This document shows positions 1-8,684 of a stretch of DNA of 64,000 nt, one piece after another. The stretch's first letter is position 1; each line of letters opens with the position of its first letter. The notes beneath the pieces are model-generated. The model saw only the letters and a program-made list of their open reading frames with translations, did no database searches and was not told the DNA's origin. Both the position numbers and the translations under genes were made by a program. The stretch spans positions 248,001 through 312,000 of the forward strand of contig NZ_CP076103.1 of the NCBI RefSeq assembly GCF_018732085.1. Reading direction: 5' to 3'. Origin of the DNA: Lysobacter capsici. GTDB taxonomy: Bacteria > Pseudomonadota > Gammaproteobacteria > Xanthomonadales > Xanthomonadaceae.

Positions 1-614
1 GCAACGGCGATGTCGAAGTGATCGGCCGGTTCGAGAACGAGGACGTGTTCAAGCGCGCGGTGGCGTCGCGGGCGATGCAGGACGTCAACGGCGTGCGCCG
101 GGTGATTCCGCGCAATCTCGCCGACGAAGGCCATCCGGCCGGGCCGACCGTGGCCGCGCCCGAGGTCAAGAAGGCGCCGGTCAGCGCCGAACCGACCCGG
201 ATAGTGCAGATCGTGCGCGGCGGCGCCAACCCGCACGTGATCGATGTCGACGGCCACGAGTACGCGGTCGGCGACGTGATGCCCGATGGCCGCAGCCTGA
301 TCGCGATCGGCGACAAGGCCTGGGCGCTGAACAAGCTGACCGGGATGACCGACCAGCTCAAGGCGCAGCCGCTGACCGCCGAAGAGCAGGCCGCCGCAGC
401 CGCGGCCGCCAGCGGCGTGCCGGCCGCCGCGCCGGGCACAGCACCGACCGCGACCGCGACCGCGACCAACGCCACCCCGGCCGCGCCCGTCGCGCCGGTG
501 AGCCCGGCCGCCACGCCCGCTGCCCGCCCGCCCGCGACGCCGGCGGACAAGCGCAGCGACAACCCGTTCAGTGTTTCCGAGGCGCCCGCGAAGCCGGCCG
601 GGAGGCGTGAGTGA
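1..614 (+). CDS. sctD: T3SS inner-membrane ring protein SctD, C-terminal part (5' end outside window)
   Basis: The reading frame is open from the first bases (in frame from base 3), so the gene starts before the window. The visible 203 or so residues begin with a BON-like ring-building segment (GRFEN, then DVNGVRRV) and continue with the short beta-rich repeat usual near the C-terminus of SctD/YscD proteins (around HVIDVDGHEYAVGDVMPDG). The last 80 residues are a low-complexity Ala/Pro/Thr tail, probably disordered and longer than in most relatives. SctD forms the outer ring of the inner-membrane part of the type III secretion basal body. Its position directly before sctI-J-K-L-N agrees with Ysc-like operons. 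The cytoplasmic FHA domain and membrane segment would be upstream and cannot be checked here. Confidence 0.75.
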   Translation, partial: NGDVEVIGRFENEDVFKRAVASRAMQDVNGVRRVIPRNLADEGHPAGPTVAAPEVKKAPVSAEPTRIVQIVRGGANPHVIDVDGHEYAVGDVMPDGRSLIAIGDKAWALNKLTGMTDQLKAQPLTAEEQAAAAAAASGVPAAAPGTAPTATATATNATPAAPVAPVSPAATPAARPPATPADKRSDNPFSVSEAPAKPAGRRE

Positions 615-799
615 TCCCGACCACCCCCGGGTCAGCACTAGCTGGTTTCACGTGTGTATCACCGATTAAATCCATGATCGGCACCATGCATCCGCTTTAG
701 GTCCGTACTGGACCGTATGCAATGCCGCATTCAGAGTTCCGCTTCATCCGTTGTTCCACGCCATTCAGCGGCCACGCCGCAACGAGCAGGAGAGACGTC

Positions 800-1192
800 A
801 TGAGCAATACGGTAAATCCGAACGCCGGCGGCACCGCCGGCCTTGTCACCAGCTTCATCGCCGATGTCAACAAGAGCAACACCGTCGGCAACGGCAAGAA
901 CGCCAGCGCTTCGTCCAACGGTGGCGGCGGCGGTGTCTCCGCCGGCGGCGGCGCGGGCGGCGGCAGCGGCAGCTGGTTCGAAGCGATGGCTAAGGCGTGG
1001 GGTTCGACCCTGGACAGCCAGGCCGGCCGCATCACCGAACTGTCGGGTTCGATCGGCGGCGGCAACGACCAGCCCTCGGCGATGATCGCGTTGACCTCCG
1101 AGAGCCTGCGCATGCAGTTCATCTCCAACAACGCCTCGACCTCGATCAACAGCATCGGCGACGCGTTCAAGACTCTGGCGTCGAAGAACTGA
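800..1192 (+). CDS. Short Gly-rich T3SS-associated protein, possible needle/filament-type subunit
   Basis: A 130-residue protein. The start at 800 is chosen over an in-frame ATG at 722 because AGGAGA lies 6-7 bases before it. The middle (about residues 35-55) is a Gly/Ser-rich linker. The C-terminal half is predicted helical and ends SLRMQFISNN...INSIGDAFKTLASKN, a pattern reminiscent of the polymerising C-terminal helix of T3SS needle and rod subunits. It sits between sctD and sctI, where Ysc-type operons carry yscE, yscF and yscG. There is no signal peptide or membrane segment. The family was not firmly recognised; a second, better needle candidate lies at 7417-7728. It could also be a chaperone or a translocon-associated subunit. 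Confidence 0.45.
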   Translation: MSNTVNPNAGGTAGLVTSFIADVNKSNTVGNGKNASASSNGGGGGVSAGGGAGGGSGSWFEAMAKAWGSTLDSQAGRITELSGSIGGGNDQPSAMIALTSESLRMQFISNNASTSINSIGDAFKTLASKN

Positions 1193-1362
1193 CGGCGCGG
1201 CGCGGCCCGACGTCGCCGCTTCCTGCCGCGGCGCCCGGATCTCGGTCCGGGCGCCGGCTGCGTCGAAGCGCCGCCATCGCACCGCGCACCGCACCGTCGT
1301 TACTTTGATCGCCAGCCGTAATTTGTTGTTCGTTCGGACCCAACGCTCCAGGAGAAAGGGCC

Positions 1363-1776
1363 ATGATCGAAGCCATTCAAGTCGCAGCCGAAGCCGCCCA
1401 GCCGGCCGCCGCATCGCCGGCGCAGTCGCCGCAGGCGTCGGCCTACGACATCCGCGAGTTCGCCGCCGCATTCGACCGAGGCGCCTCGCCGACCTCCGGC
1501 GGTGCCCAGGCCGGCGCGCCCGCGCAAGCCGCGCCGACCGAAATGTCGCAGGGCACCCGCGCCGTGCTGGCCGCGCTCGACAATCTCAACGGCGGCGCCG
1601 ACAAGATCGACGCGGCGACCAAGACCATGTCGGCCAACAGCGCCGATCTGACCTCGGGCGAGATGATCCAGATGACCATGCGCTGCCACCAGTTCATGTT
1701 CACCTCGCAGCTCACCTCGAACGTCGCCAACCGCACTTCCGACGGCATCCAGCAATTGTTCCGTCAGCAGTCCTGA
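1363..1776 (+). CDS. sctI: T3SS inner rod protein SctI
   Basis: A 137-residue protein with a strong AGGAGAAAGGG ribosome binding site just before the ATG. The first 55 residues are Ala/Pro-rich. The C-terminal 45 residues (LTSGEMIQMTMRCHQFMF, then TSDGIQQLFRQQ) match the conserved helical end of YscI/EscI/HrpB-type inner rod proteins, which assemble the shaft joining the export gate to the needle. It lies directly upstream of sctJ, the usual sctI-sctJ order. The length is typical for the family. Confidence 0.8.
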   Translation: MIEAIQVAAEAAQPAAASPAQSPQASAYDIREFAAAFDRGASPTSGGAQAGAPAQAAPTEMSQGTRAVLAALDNLNGGADKIDAATKTMSANSADLTSGEMIQMTMRCHQFMFTSQLTSNVANRTSDGIQQLFRQQS

Positions 1777-1817
1777 GCGCTCGCTCGCAATCGCTACGCA
1801 ATCACCACGGGGGATGC

Positions 1818-2615
1818 ATGGGTAGGGCGTCAGGCTTCAATGCGTTACGAGTCATGGCGGCCCTGCTGGCCTGCCTGCTGATCGTCGGCTGTACGCGCAC
1901 GCCGCTGTACAGCCAGCTCGACGAGCAACAGGCCAATGAACTGATGGCGGCCCTGCTCGATGCGGGGATTCCGGCCGAAAAGGATCCCTCGCCGAGCAAG
2001 ACCGGCTGGGAGGTCATGGTCAACCGCGGCGATATCCCCTACGCGATGCAGGTGCTGACCTCGCGCGGCCTGCCGCGCGCGAAGTACAGCTCGCTCGGCG
2101 ACGTGTTCAAGAAGGAAGGCTTCGCCTCCTCCGCGCTGGAGGAAAAGGCGCGCTATCTGTACGGCCTGTCGCAGGAACTGCAGCGCACCCTGACCCGCAT
2201 CGACGGCGTGGTCGAGGCGCGCGTGCATATCGCCCTGCCCGACCGCGACCCACTCGGCGGCAACGTGCAGGACTCCTCGGCCTCGGTGCTGATCTTCGAG
2301 CGCCCCGGCCAGAGCCTGCGCGACCGCGAAACCGACATCAAAGTGTTCGTCAAGGACAGCGTCGAGGGCCTGGACGACGTCAACAAGGTCACGGTCAAGT
2401 TCTTCACCGTGACCGCACCGCCGAAGGCGCATCAGTCCGGCGGTCCGCTCAACGCGGTGATCGGCTCGATCGACCTGAGCGCGGTGATCATCGGCGCCGG
2501 CGTGCTGGTGGTGCTGGCGATCGTGGCGTTCTTCTTCGGCCGCCTGCGCTCGCGCTTCGCGCCGGCCGCCGCGGCCGCGCCGACCAACGCACGCAGCGGG
2601 GTCTGGAACGGATGA
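1818..2615 (+). CDS. sctJ: T3SS inner-membrane ring lipoprotein SctJ
   Basis: A 265-residue protein of the YscJ/PrgK/HrcJ family. The N-terminal signal ends in a lipobox (LLIVGC, lipidated Cys25), followed by LYSQLDEQQANELMAALLDAG, the conserved opening of the first ring-building domain. The second ring-building domain covers about residues 105-205. A C-terminal transmembrane helix (about residues 222-243, VIIGAGVLVVLAIVAFFFG) anchors it in the inner membrane. The start at 1818 places the signal correctly and has GGGGGA upstream. The stop codon overlaps the start of sctK (ATGA), indicating translational coupling. It forms the inner ring of the basal body with SctD. Confidence 0.92.
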   Translation: MGRASGFNALRVMAALLACLLIVGCTRTPLYSQLDEQQANELMAALLDAGIPAEKDPSPSKTGWEVMVNRGDIPYAMQVLTSRGLPRAKYSSLGDVFKKEGFASSALEEKARYLYGLSQELQRTLTRIDGVVEARVHIALPDRDPLGGNVQDSSASVLIFERPGQSLRDRETDIKVFVKDSVEGLDDVNKVTVKFFTVTAPPKAHQSGGPLNAVIGSIDLSAVIIGAGVLVVLAIVAFFFGRLRSRFAPAAAAAPTNARSGVWNG

Positions 2616-3259
2616 GCGGCACGGCGGCGCTGCGGACGATCCTCTCCGAGGTCGATCCGAGCTGGCACGGGAGCGGTCCGGACCGGATCGAACCCGAACT
2701 GCTCGCCGCCGCCCGCAACAGCGCGCTCGGCCGTCGCCTGCTCGGCCGCTGGCTCGCCAGCGGCGACGCGCCGGCCCTGCTCGCGCCGCAACCCGGCGAA
2801 GGCTTCGGCGCCGCCGCGCTGCGCTGGCCGCGGGCGCGGGTCGAGCGCCTGGTGCGCGATCTGGGCGCGCTGGCCTATGCGCCGGCGATCCGCGCCGAAG
2901 TGCGGCGCGATCCGGTGCGCCGGCTCAAGCAGGCGCTCGACAACGCCTATCTGCTCGCGCTCGACAGCCTGGTCTGGGACGGCAAGGTCCAGGCGCAACT
3001 GGGCGCGCAGCTCAACGCCGAACTCGATGCGGCGCTGCGCGATCCCGACGATCGCACCATGCTGGACCTGCTCGACCGCCGCGGCCGCGCCGAACTGCGG
3101 CTGTGGGCCGAGCGCCGCGACCCCGGCCTGGCCGACTGGTCGCGCCTGCTGCTGCCGCGCGCGCTGCACGACCCGACCTCCTCGCTGGTCGCGCACCTGC
3201 CGCCGGACACGGTCGAACGCCTGCATAGCCACCACGGCGCCAGACCGCTGGCGGCCTGA
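2612..3259 (+). CDS. sctK: T3SS sorting-platform accessory protein SctK
   Basis: A 215-residue cytoplasmic protein starting inside the sctJ stop codon (ATGA overlap). It fits the poorly conserved YscK/SctK family by length, by its place between sctJ and sctL, and by a central Leu/Arg-rich helical region (VRDLGALAYAPAIRAEVRRD). SctK links the SctD ring to the SctQ/SctL/SctN sorting platform. Identification rests partly on gene order because family sequence conservation is low. Confidence 0.7.
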   Translation: MSGTAALRTILSEVDPSWHGSGPDRIEPELLAAARNSALGRRLLGRWLASGDAPALLAPQPGEGFGAAALRWPRARVERLVRDLGALAYAPAIRAEVRRDPVRRLKQALDNAYLLALDSLVWDGKVQAQLGAQLNAELDAALRDPDDRTMLDLLDRRGRAELRLWAERRDPGLADWSRLLLPRALHDPTSSLVAHLPPDTVERLHSHHGARPLAA

Positions 3260-3303
3260 GCCGCCGCGTCGCCGCCGGTCATCGCACTCACCCAAGGACA
3301 TTC

Positions 3304-4038
3304 ATGCACGCCGATCCGCTCTCCGCCGACCTGTCGTCTTCCGCGTCCGCCACGGCGGGCACGGGTTTGACCGACGGTCCGCGCCGGATCGAACCGCAGC
3401 GCGCCACCGGTACGGTGGTGGTGTTCGAGCGCAAGCAATTCGAACGCGCGGTCGCCGGCACCATCGTGCCGGCCAAGCAGTGGAACGCGATCGGCGAACT
3501 CGATCAGACCCTGGCCCGGGTCAACGCGCTGTACGCCGAGGCCGGCGACGAGATCAAGCAGGCGCGCGAAGCCGGTTACGCGGCCGGGTTCGCCGAAGGC
3601 CTGGCGCGCGCGCAGCAACAGATGGCGCAGCAGCTGGCCGACCTCAACGAACGCCGCGCGCGCGTGCTCGCCGACGCCGGCAGCCGCGTCACCGAACTGG
3701 CCTGCGCGATCGTCGCGCGGATCTCGCCCGAATTCGACGCGCGCAGCGTGGTGCCGCCGCTGGTCATGCACGCGGTCGAGGCCGCGCAGGCCGAGCAGTT
3801 CCTGCTGATCCGCGTGCATCCAAGCGTGCGCGAGGACGTCGCCAAGGGCCTGGGCCTGGTGCGCCAGGCGCATCCGGTGGTCGGGGTGATCGAACTAGTC
3901 GACGACGAAAGCCTGGACAAGCTCAGCTGCGTGGTGGTGTCGGAAGTCGGCGAAGTGCGCGCCGGCGTGGCCCAGCAGATCGAAGCGATCCGGGTCGCGC
4001 TGTCGGGCGCCGAGTACGGCGCGGAGCACAGCGAATGA
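3304..4038 (+). CDS. sctL: T3SS ATPase stator SctL
   Basis: A 244-residue FliH/YscL/HrpE-type protein, with AAGGA a few bases before the ATG. The N-terminal 45 residues are variable. A coiled-coil stretch rich in Ala, Glu and Gln follows (about residues 65-125, with EAGYAAGFAEGLARAQQQ), then an alpha/beta C-terminal domain resembling the peripheral stalk of F/V-type ATPases (FLLIRVHPSVREDV). SctL dimers tether and restrain the SctN ATPase below the export gate. It is placed directly before sctN, as in most T3SS operons. Confidence 0.85.
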   Translation: MHADPLSADLSSSASATAGTGLTDGPRRIEPQRATGTVVVFERKQFERAVAGTIVPAKQWNAIGELDQTLARVNALYAEAGDEIKQAREAGYAAGFAEGLARAQQQMAQQLADLNERRARVLADAGSRVTELACAIVARISPEFDARSVVPPLVMHAVEAAQAEQFLLIRVHPSVREDVAKGLGLVRQAHPVVGVIELVDDESLDKLSCVVVSEVGEVRAGVAQQIEAIRVALSGAEYGAEHSE

Positions 4039-4090
4039 ACCGCCGCGCGCTCGCAGCGACGTTCGCATGCCGTGCCCGGGCAGGCGCGCG

Positions 4091-5446
4091 ATGAGCAGCG
4101 TGCAGCGCACCATCCTGCAACCGGTCGCCGCGCCGGTGCCGCAACAGGACCCGCTGATCGCGGCGCTGGCGCGCGTGCCCAACGTGGTGCGCATCGGCAA
4201 GGTCGCCGAGGCCTACGGCACGATGATCCGCGCCACCGGCCTGAAGGCGATGATCGGCGAACTGTGCGAACTGCGCAGCCCGCGCGACCGCAATTTCCGC
4301 CTGACCGCCGAAGTGGTCGGCGTGTCGCGCCAGTACACCTTGCTGACCCCGCTGGGCGCGCTCGACGGCGTGGCCCACGACACCGAAGTCATCGCCACCG
4401 GCCGCCAGGCCTCGGTGCGCGCCGGCGACGGGCTGCTCGGCCGCATTCTCGACGCCAACGGCGATCCGATCGACGGTCGCGGCGGGTTCGGCCCGACCGT
4501 GCAGATCCCGATCTACGCCGCCTCGCCCAATCCGCTCGCGCGCACCTTGATCGACCGTCCGTTCGCCACCGGCGTGCGCGCGATCGACACGGTGATGACC
4601 GCCGGCGTCGGCCAGCGCCTGGGCATCTTCGCCGTCGCCGGCGGCGGCAAGAGCACCTTGCTCGGCATGCTCGCGCGTGGCGGCGACGCCGACGTCAACG
4701 TGATCGCGCTGGTCGGCGAACGCGGCCGCGAAGTCAACGAATTCATCCAGGACAACCTGGGCGAAGCGGGCCTGAAGAAATCCATCATCGTCGTCGCCAC
4801 CTCCGACCGGCCCGCGCTCGAACGCAGCCGCGCGGCCTGGGTCGCGACCGCGATCGCCGAGTATTTCCGCGACCGCGGCCAGCGGGTGATGCTGCTGGTC
4901 GATTCGGTCACGCGGTTCGCCCGCGCCTTGCGCGACGTCGGCCTGGCGATCGGCGAACCGCCGGCGCGGCGCGGCTTTCCGCCGTCGGTGTTCAGCGCCA
5001 TGCCGCGTTTGTTCGAACGCGCCGGCAACAACGACAAGGGCAGCATCACCGCGTTCTACACCGTGCTGATGGAAGGCGAGGACGGCGACGATCCGGTCGC
5101 CGAGGAAGTGCGCTCGATCCTCGACGGCCACATCGTGCTGTCGCGAAAACTCGCCGCGGCGTATCACTACCCGGCGATCGACGTGCTGACCAGCCTGAGC
5201 CGCACCATGCCGCGGGTCGCCGACGACGGTCACCAGCGCGCCGCCGGGCAACTGCGCAAGTACCTGGCTAAGCACCAGGACATCGAACTGCTGCTGCAAC
5301 TGGGCGAGTACAAGCGCGGCAGCGACGCCGAGGCCGACATCGCGATTGAGAAGATCGAGCCGATCCGCAAACTGCTCAAGCAATCGGCCGGCGATCTGGC
5401 CGACTACAAACAATCCGTCGACGCGCTGCGCAGGTTGTTCGGATGA
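4091..5446 (+). CDS. sctN: T3SS ATPase SctN
   Basis: A 451-residue hexameric ATPase related to the F1 beta subunit and FliI. It powers chaperone release and unfolding of secretion substrates. Walker A is AVAGGGKST at residues 181-189; the segment VMLLVDSVTRFARA contains Walker B; the conserved PPARRGFPPSVF block follows. The C-terminal helical domain ends at LRRLFG. An in-frame ATG at 4067 has no ribosome binding site; 4091 fits the family N-terminus better. The last bases overlap the sctO start (ATGA), so translation is probably coupled. Confidence 0.93.
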   Translation: MSSVQRTILQPVAAPVPQQDPLIAALARVPNVVRIGKVAEAYGTMIRATGLKAMIGELCELRSPRDRNFRLTAEVVGVSRQYTLLTPLGALDGVAHDTEVIATGRQASVRAGDGLLGRILDANGDPIDGRGGFGPTVQIPIYAASPNPLARTLIDRPFATGVRAIDTVMTAGVGQRLGIFAVAGGGKSTLLGMLARGGDADVNVIALVGERGREVNEFIQDNLGEAGLKKSIIVVATSDRPALERSRAAWVATAIAEYFRDRGQRVMLLVDSVTRFARALRDVGLAIGEPPARRGFPPSVFSAMPRLFERAGNNDKGSITAFYTVLMEGEDGDDPVAEEVRSILDGHIVLSRKLAAAYHYPAIDVLTSLSRTMPRVADDGHQRAAGQLRKYLAKHQDIELLLQLGEYKRGSDAEADIAIEKIEPIRKLLKQSAGDLADYKQSVDALRRLFG

Positions 5447-5934
5447 GCCGCTATCCGCTGCATACGCTGCTGCAACTGCGCTCGCACCGGGTCGAGACCG
5501 CGCGCGGCGTGGTGATGGAACGCCAGCGCCAGGTGCAGGCGCGGCGCGAGGCCTGCACCGCGATCGAGGGCGAGATCGCCGACCTCAATCGCGAACGCGC
5601 CGGCCAGCGGCTGCGCCTGCTCGATTCGCCGCCGCCGGGCGTGCCCTGGCCGATGGCGATGTCGCAGCGCGAATCGCATATCGATCATCTCGGCGAACTC
5701 GCCGTTGCCGCGCATCAGCGCCTGCTCGATGCGCAGGGAAAACTGCGCGAGGCCGAAGCGGCGCTGGACGAAGCACGCAAGGCGTTCTTCCGCGCCCAGG
5801 CGCGGCTGGACGCGCTGGAAAAACGCAAGGACGTCTGGCGCAAGGAACAACAGGCGGCGAGCCAGCGCCGCGAGGAAGCCCATTCCGCCGACCTGCTGAT
5901 GGCCTCGCGCCAACAGTCGCAAGGCCCCTTCTGA
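5443..5934 (+). CDS. sctO: T3SS ATPase stalk protein SctO
   Basis: A 163-residue, almost fully helical, charged protein (Arg/Gln/Glu/Ala) predicted to form one long two-stranded coiled coil, as in YscO, CdsO and flagellar FliJ. Members of this family sit in the central pore of the ATPase hexamer and recycle chaperones. Sequence identity in the family is low, so the call rests on size, coiled-coil character and the four-base overlap with sctN upstream. Confidence 0.8.
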   Translation: MSRYPLHTLLQLRSHRVETARGVVMERQRQVQARREACTAIEGEIADLNRERAGQRLRLLDSPPPGVPWPMAMSQRESHIDHLGELAVAAHQRLLDAQGKLREAEAALDEARKAFFRAQARLDALEKRKDVWRKEQQAASQRREEAHSADLLMASRQQSQGPF

Positions 5935-5945
5935 TCGAGGTCGCC

Positions 5946-6695
5946 ATGAGCACGATCCGCAACAGCTCGCCTTCGGCCGATGCCGATGCCAAGCGCGCCG
6001 AAGCTGCCAAGCAGGCCGAGCAGGCGCAGCCCACGCGCGCGCCGACGCGGCAGCCGGCCGCGCCCGAGTCGGTCGATCAGTTCCGCAGCCTGCTGCAGCA
6101 GCGCCAGGGCGGCTTCGCCCAGGCCGGCACCGCCGGCAAGGACGAGGGCCTCGCGCGTCTGCTCGGGCAGAGCGAAAGCGCCGCCGACGGCGGCAAGATG
6201 ACGGCCGAACAAGTGCGCGCCGAAGCCGGCAACGCGGTCGCGCGCAAGCAGGCGGCCGGCGAGCGCGCGCACGAACACCAGCGCCAGTCGGTCGGCTTCG
6301 AGCGTGTCGACAGCGCGCCGCCGCCGGCCGAGAGTTCGGCGATGCTGCAGGCGCAGCTGGCGATGCGCGATAGCGCCACGCCGCCGCCGGCCGCGCAGCC
6401 GACCTCCAACGCCGCCGCGTTCGCCGATCTGATCGAGCGCCACGTGCGCCAGCTCGCGGTCAGCAACGGCGGCGCCAGCGGCGAGCAAGGCCAGGTGCTG
6501 CTGCGCCTGTCCGACCAGACCCTGCCCGGCACCGATCTGCTGCTGACCAAGACTGCGCAAGGCTGGCAGCTGCGCGCCGATTCGCGCTCGCGTTCGAGCT
6601 ACGACGCGATCCGCGAAGCCGGCCCGGAGCTCGCGCGCCGTTTCGCCGAACGCAACCTCGGCGAGCTCAGCATCGATCCGCATTTTCACGACTGA
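5946..6695 (+). CDS. sctP: T3SS needle-length/substrate-switch protein SctP
   Basis: A 249-residue protein starting 11 bases after sctO with GAGG upstream. The first 165 residues are low-complexity (Ala, Gln, Glu, Pro), as expected for the secreted ruler part. The compact C-terminal domain (about residues 170-249, VLLRLSDQTLPGTDLLL then AERNLGELSI) resembles the T3S4/HrpP-type switch domain that contacts SctU. Its place after sctN-sctO matches the Ysc order N-O-P. There is no signal peptide, consistent with export through the T3SS itself. Confidence 0.72.
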   Translation: MSTIRNSSPSADADAKRAEAAKQAEQAQPTRAPTRQPAAPESVDQFRSLLQQRQGGFAQAGTAGKDEGLARLLGQSESAADGGKMTAEQVRAEAGNAVARKQAAGERAHEHQRQSVGFERVDSAPPPAESSAMLQAQLAMRDSATPPPAAQPTSNAAAFADLIERHVRQLAVSNGGASGEQGQVLLRLSDQTLPGTDLLLTKTAQGWQLRADSRSRSSYDAIREAGPELARRFAERNLGELSIDPHFHD

Positions 6696-6788
6696 CCTCT
6701 CCACGACCGACCTCGCCGCGCGAGGTCCGCGTCCGCGCCGTGAGCGCGCGGATGTTTCCTTCACCCAACCCGATGGACCGCCAACGCC

Positions 6789-7265
6789 ATGACTCAAGCG
6801 ACCGCCGACGACCAACGCCGCCAACTGCGGGCTTCGTTCGAAGACCTGTTGCAGCAGCAGCCCGACCTGAGTTCGCAGGATCGCGCCTTCCTGCTGGGCA
6901 AGCTCAACGAGGCCCTGGACAAGCAGGACCTGGACGCGCCGATCCAGATCGATCCCGAAGGCATGCGCCGCGACTGGGCCGCCGCGGTCGACGCGCTGAT
7001 GCCCGAGGCCGATGCCAGCGAACGCGAGTTCCAGATCCGCCGTTTCAACGACACCCTGGAGCCGCTGCAGCGCGACGCGGTGCAGGACGCGCTGGAATAC
7101 GGCCGGCGCCTGCGCGAGGACGGCGAGATCGCCGCGGCCGAATGGCTCAACGAGCGCAACGTGCAGCGCAAGAAGCGCAATACCGCGGCCGCGGTCACGA
7201 ATTCCGCGGCCGCCGGCGGCAGCAAGAAGCCGGCGCCGCGCAATCCCTGGGGAAATGGCGGCTAA
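6789..7265 (+). CDS. Unrecognised protein within the T3SS operon
   Basis: A 158-residue hydrophilic protein without signal peptide or membrane segments. Residues 1-130 are predicted helical with several Arg/Glu/Gln-rich helices (RRQLRASFEDLL, EREFQIRRFNDTLEPLQ). The last 30 residues are a basic, Ala/Gly/Lys-rich disordered tail. I do not recognise the family. It lies between sctP and the needle-like gene on the same strand with no terminator between them, so a role as T3SS chaperone, regulator or secreted accessory is plausible but unproven. No strong ribosome binding site is visible before the ATG. Confidence 0.6.
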   Translation: MTQATADDQRRQLRASFEDLLQQQPDLSSQDRAFLLGKLNEALDKQDLDAPIQIDPEGMRRDWAAAVDALMPEADASEREFQIRRFNDTLEPLQRDAVQDALEYGRRLREDGEIAAAEWLNERNVQRKKRNTAAAVTNSAAAGGSKKPAPRNPWGNGG

Positions 7266-7416
7266 GCGCACGTCTGCAGCCCCTGGCACCTAGGGTACGC
7301 CATAGCTTGTCGGCCCCCGGGCCCGGCGGGAAGATGGAATCCAGAAACAGGGGCGGTTCGCGGCGAGATGGCAGAACGGCTCTATCTCTCACACCGATAG
7401 AATTTTGGAGAACGAC

Positions 7417-7728
7417 ATGAGCAACGACGTCAACGCCCTCTTCGTCAACTCGCTGGCCACCCAGGAAGTCCGCGGCAAGACCGAGGAAGCCAAGGCCGGT
7501 GGCGGCAAGGGCTGGCTGTATGCGATCGCCGAACTGACCGGCAAGCTGGCCGACAAGAAGGCCGCCGACATGACCAAGGCGATCGAAGGCCTGCCGGCCG
7601 ACGCGAAGCCGAGCGACATGCTCAAGACGCAGGCCGAAGTGTCCGAGTTCCAGCTGATGATGAACACCTTCACCAACGTGGTGAAGACGCTCGGCGACAC
7701 CAACGCGCAGGCTTCCCGCAAGAGCTGA
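7417..7728 (+). CDS. sctF: T3SS needle subunit SctF (candidate)
   Basis: A 103-residue protein; GGAG lies 6 bases before the ATG. The C-terminal 40 residues (PSDMLKTQAEVSEFQLMM, then TNVVKTLGDTNAQ) follow the pattern of MxiH/PrgI/YscF needle subunits: a P-S-D turn, a helix with a Q..(L/V)SE(Y/F) motif, then (T/S)N.VK...D near the end. The N-terminus is about 20 residues longer than in classic 80-residue needles. It is the last gene of the operon and is followed at once by a strong terminator. In other systems sctF lies nearer sctD, so this location is unusual. Confidence 0.6.
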   Translation: MSNDVNALFVNSLATQEVRGKTEEAKAGGGKGWLYAIAELTGKLADKKAADMTKAIEGLPADAKPSDMLKTQAEVSEFQLMMNTFTNVVKTLGDTNAQASRKS

Positions 7729-7748
7729 TGCCGCGTTCGCAAGCCGCC

Positions 7749-7790
7749 GCAAAAGGAGCGAAGCCTGGCTTCGCTCCTTTTGCGTTTTTG
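7749..7790 (+). terminator. Intrinsic terminator of the T3SS operon
   Basis: Perfect 17-base arms (GCAAAAGGAGCGAAGCC at 7749-7765 and its complement at 7767-7783) are followed by GTTTTTG. This is the clearest Rho-independent terminator in the window and ends the T3SS transcript just after the needle-like gene. Confidence 0.9.
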
Positions 7791-7817
7791 CGTCGTGGGT
7801 TCGCGCGTTTGGTTTCG

Positions 7818-8684
7818 ATGCGGCGTGATCGTGGCGACGCGTGCGGTGCGTGCAATACCGGCAAACAACGCCGCGGCGTTCGCGTCGCCCTTGGCGCGAT
7901 CGCGCTGGCGCTCGGCGGCGCAGTTGCGGCGCAGGACTATCAGCCGCAGATGGACGGGTTCAACTCGACCATGCAGTCGATGCAGAACGTCGCCGGCACC
8001 GCCGCGGTCAATGCCGCGATCAGGCGTTCGCTGAGTCAGCGATCGGGTGCGGGCACGTCGTCCACGCCAGCCCGGCGCGGGTCGCCAACGCACGGCGCCA
8101 ACGCGTCGACAAGCACGGCATCCAGGACGACGGCATCGGCCAGTGCGCCCGCGAGCGCCGCCGCCGACCTGTCGTTCCGGCGCGACCCGGCCACCACCGA
8201 GCGCGTGCGCGCGGCTTTGATCGCCGCGATGGCCAAGCAAAGCCGTGGCGTCGCCGACGATTTCGCGCGCCGTTCGGCCGGTGCCGACTACCGCCAACGT
8301 TTCGCCCGGACGTTACCGGCGCAAGGCTTGGCCAACGACAACCTCGCCGATGTCGCCGCGTACCACGTCGCGGTTAACTGGGCGCTGGTGCATCAAGCCC
8401 CGTTGCCGAGCGGCGCGCGCCTGATCGCCTTGCGCAACCAATTGCGCGGCTCGCTGGCGCAGGGCAGCACCCTGCCCGAACTCGCGCCGCAACGGCGGCA
8501 ATGGGTCGCCGACGATTTCCTGTTCCGGGCCTTGAACCTGTCCGAACGCATCGACGCGTTCGCCCGTCATCCCGAACCCGACACCCAGGCGCAATTCGCG
8601 CGCGCGGCGCGCGAGGATATCCGTCGTACGCTCGGCATCGATCTGCAGAACTATCGGTTCACTGCGCAGGGGTTGGTGCAGTAG
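7818..8684 (+). CDS. Secreted protein of unknown function (possibly DUF6683-like)
   Basis: A 288-residue protein when started at 7818. An earlier in-frame ATG at 7728 is rejected because it would place the T3SS terminator hairpin inside the coding region. Residues 1-41 form a signal peptide with a long basic n-region, a hydrophobic core (VALGAIALALGGA) and AVAAQ cleavage. A Ser/Thr/Ala-rich linker follows (about residues 65-115), then a mostly helical domain (residues 120-288) ending LGIDLQNYRFTAQGLVQ. The ending resembles DUF6683 proteins as I remember them, which is only a tentative link. It lies next to the T3SS operon but in a separate transcription unit; any T3SS role is a guess. Confidence 0.6.
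   Translation: MRRDRGDACGACNTGKQRRGVRVALGAIALALGGAVAAQDYQPQMDGFNSTMQSMQNVAGTAAVNAAIRRSLSQRSGAGTSSTPARRGSPTHGANASTSTASRTTASASAPASAAADLSFRRDPATTERVRAALIAAMAKQSRGVADDFARRSAGADYRQRFARTLPAQGLANDNLADVAAYHVAVNWALVHQAPLPSGARLIALRNQLRGSLAQGSTLPELAPQRRQWVADDFLFRALNLSERIDAFARHPEPDTQAQFARAAREDIRRTLGIDLQNYRFTAQGLVQ

Noticed and set aside
7728..7817. Earlier start for the secreted protein at 7818
   Set aside because: It would place the perfect T3SS terminator hairpin and its T-run inside the coding sequence and bury the signal peptide.
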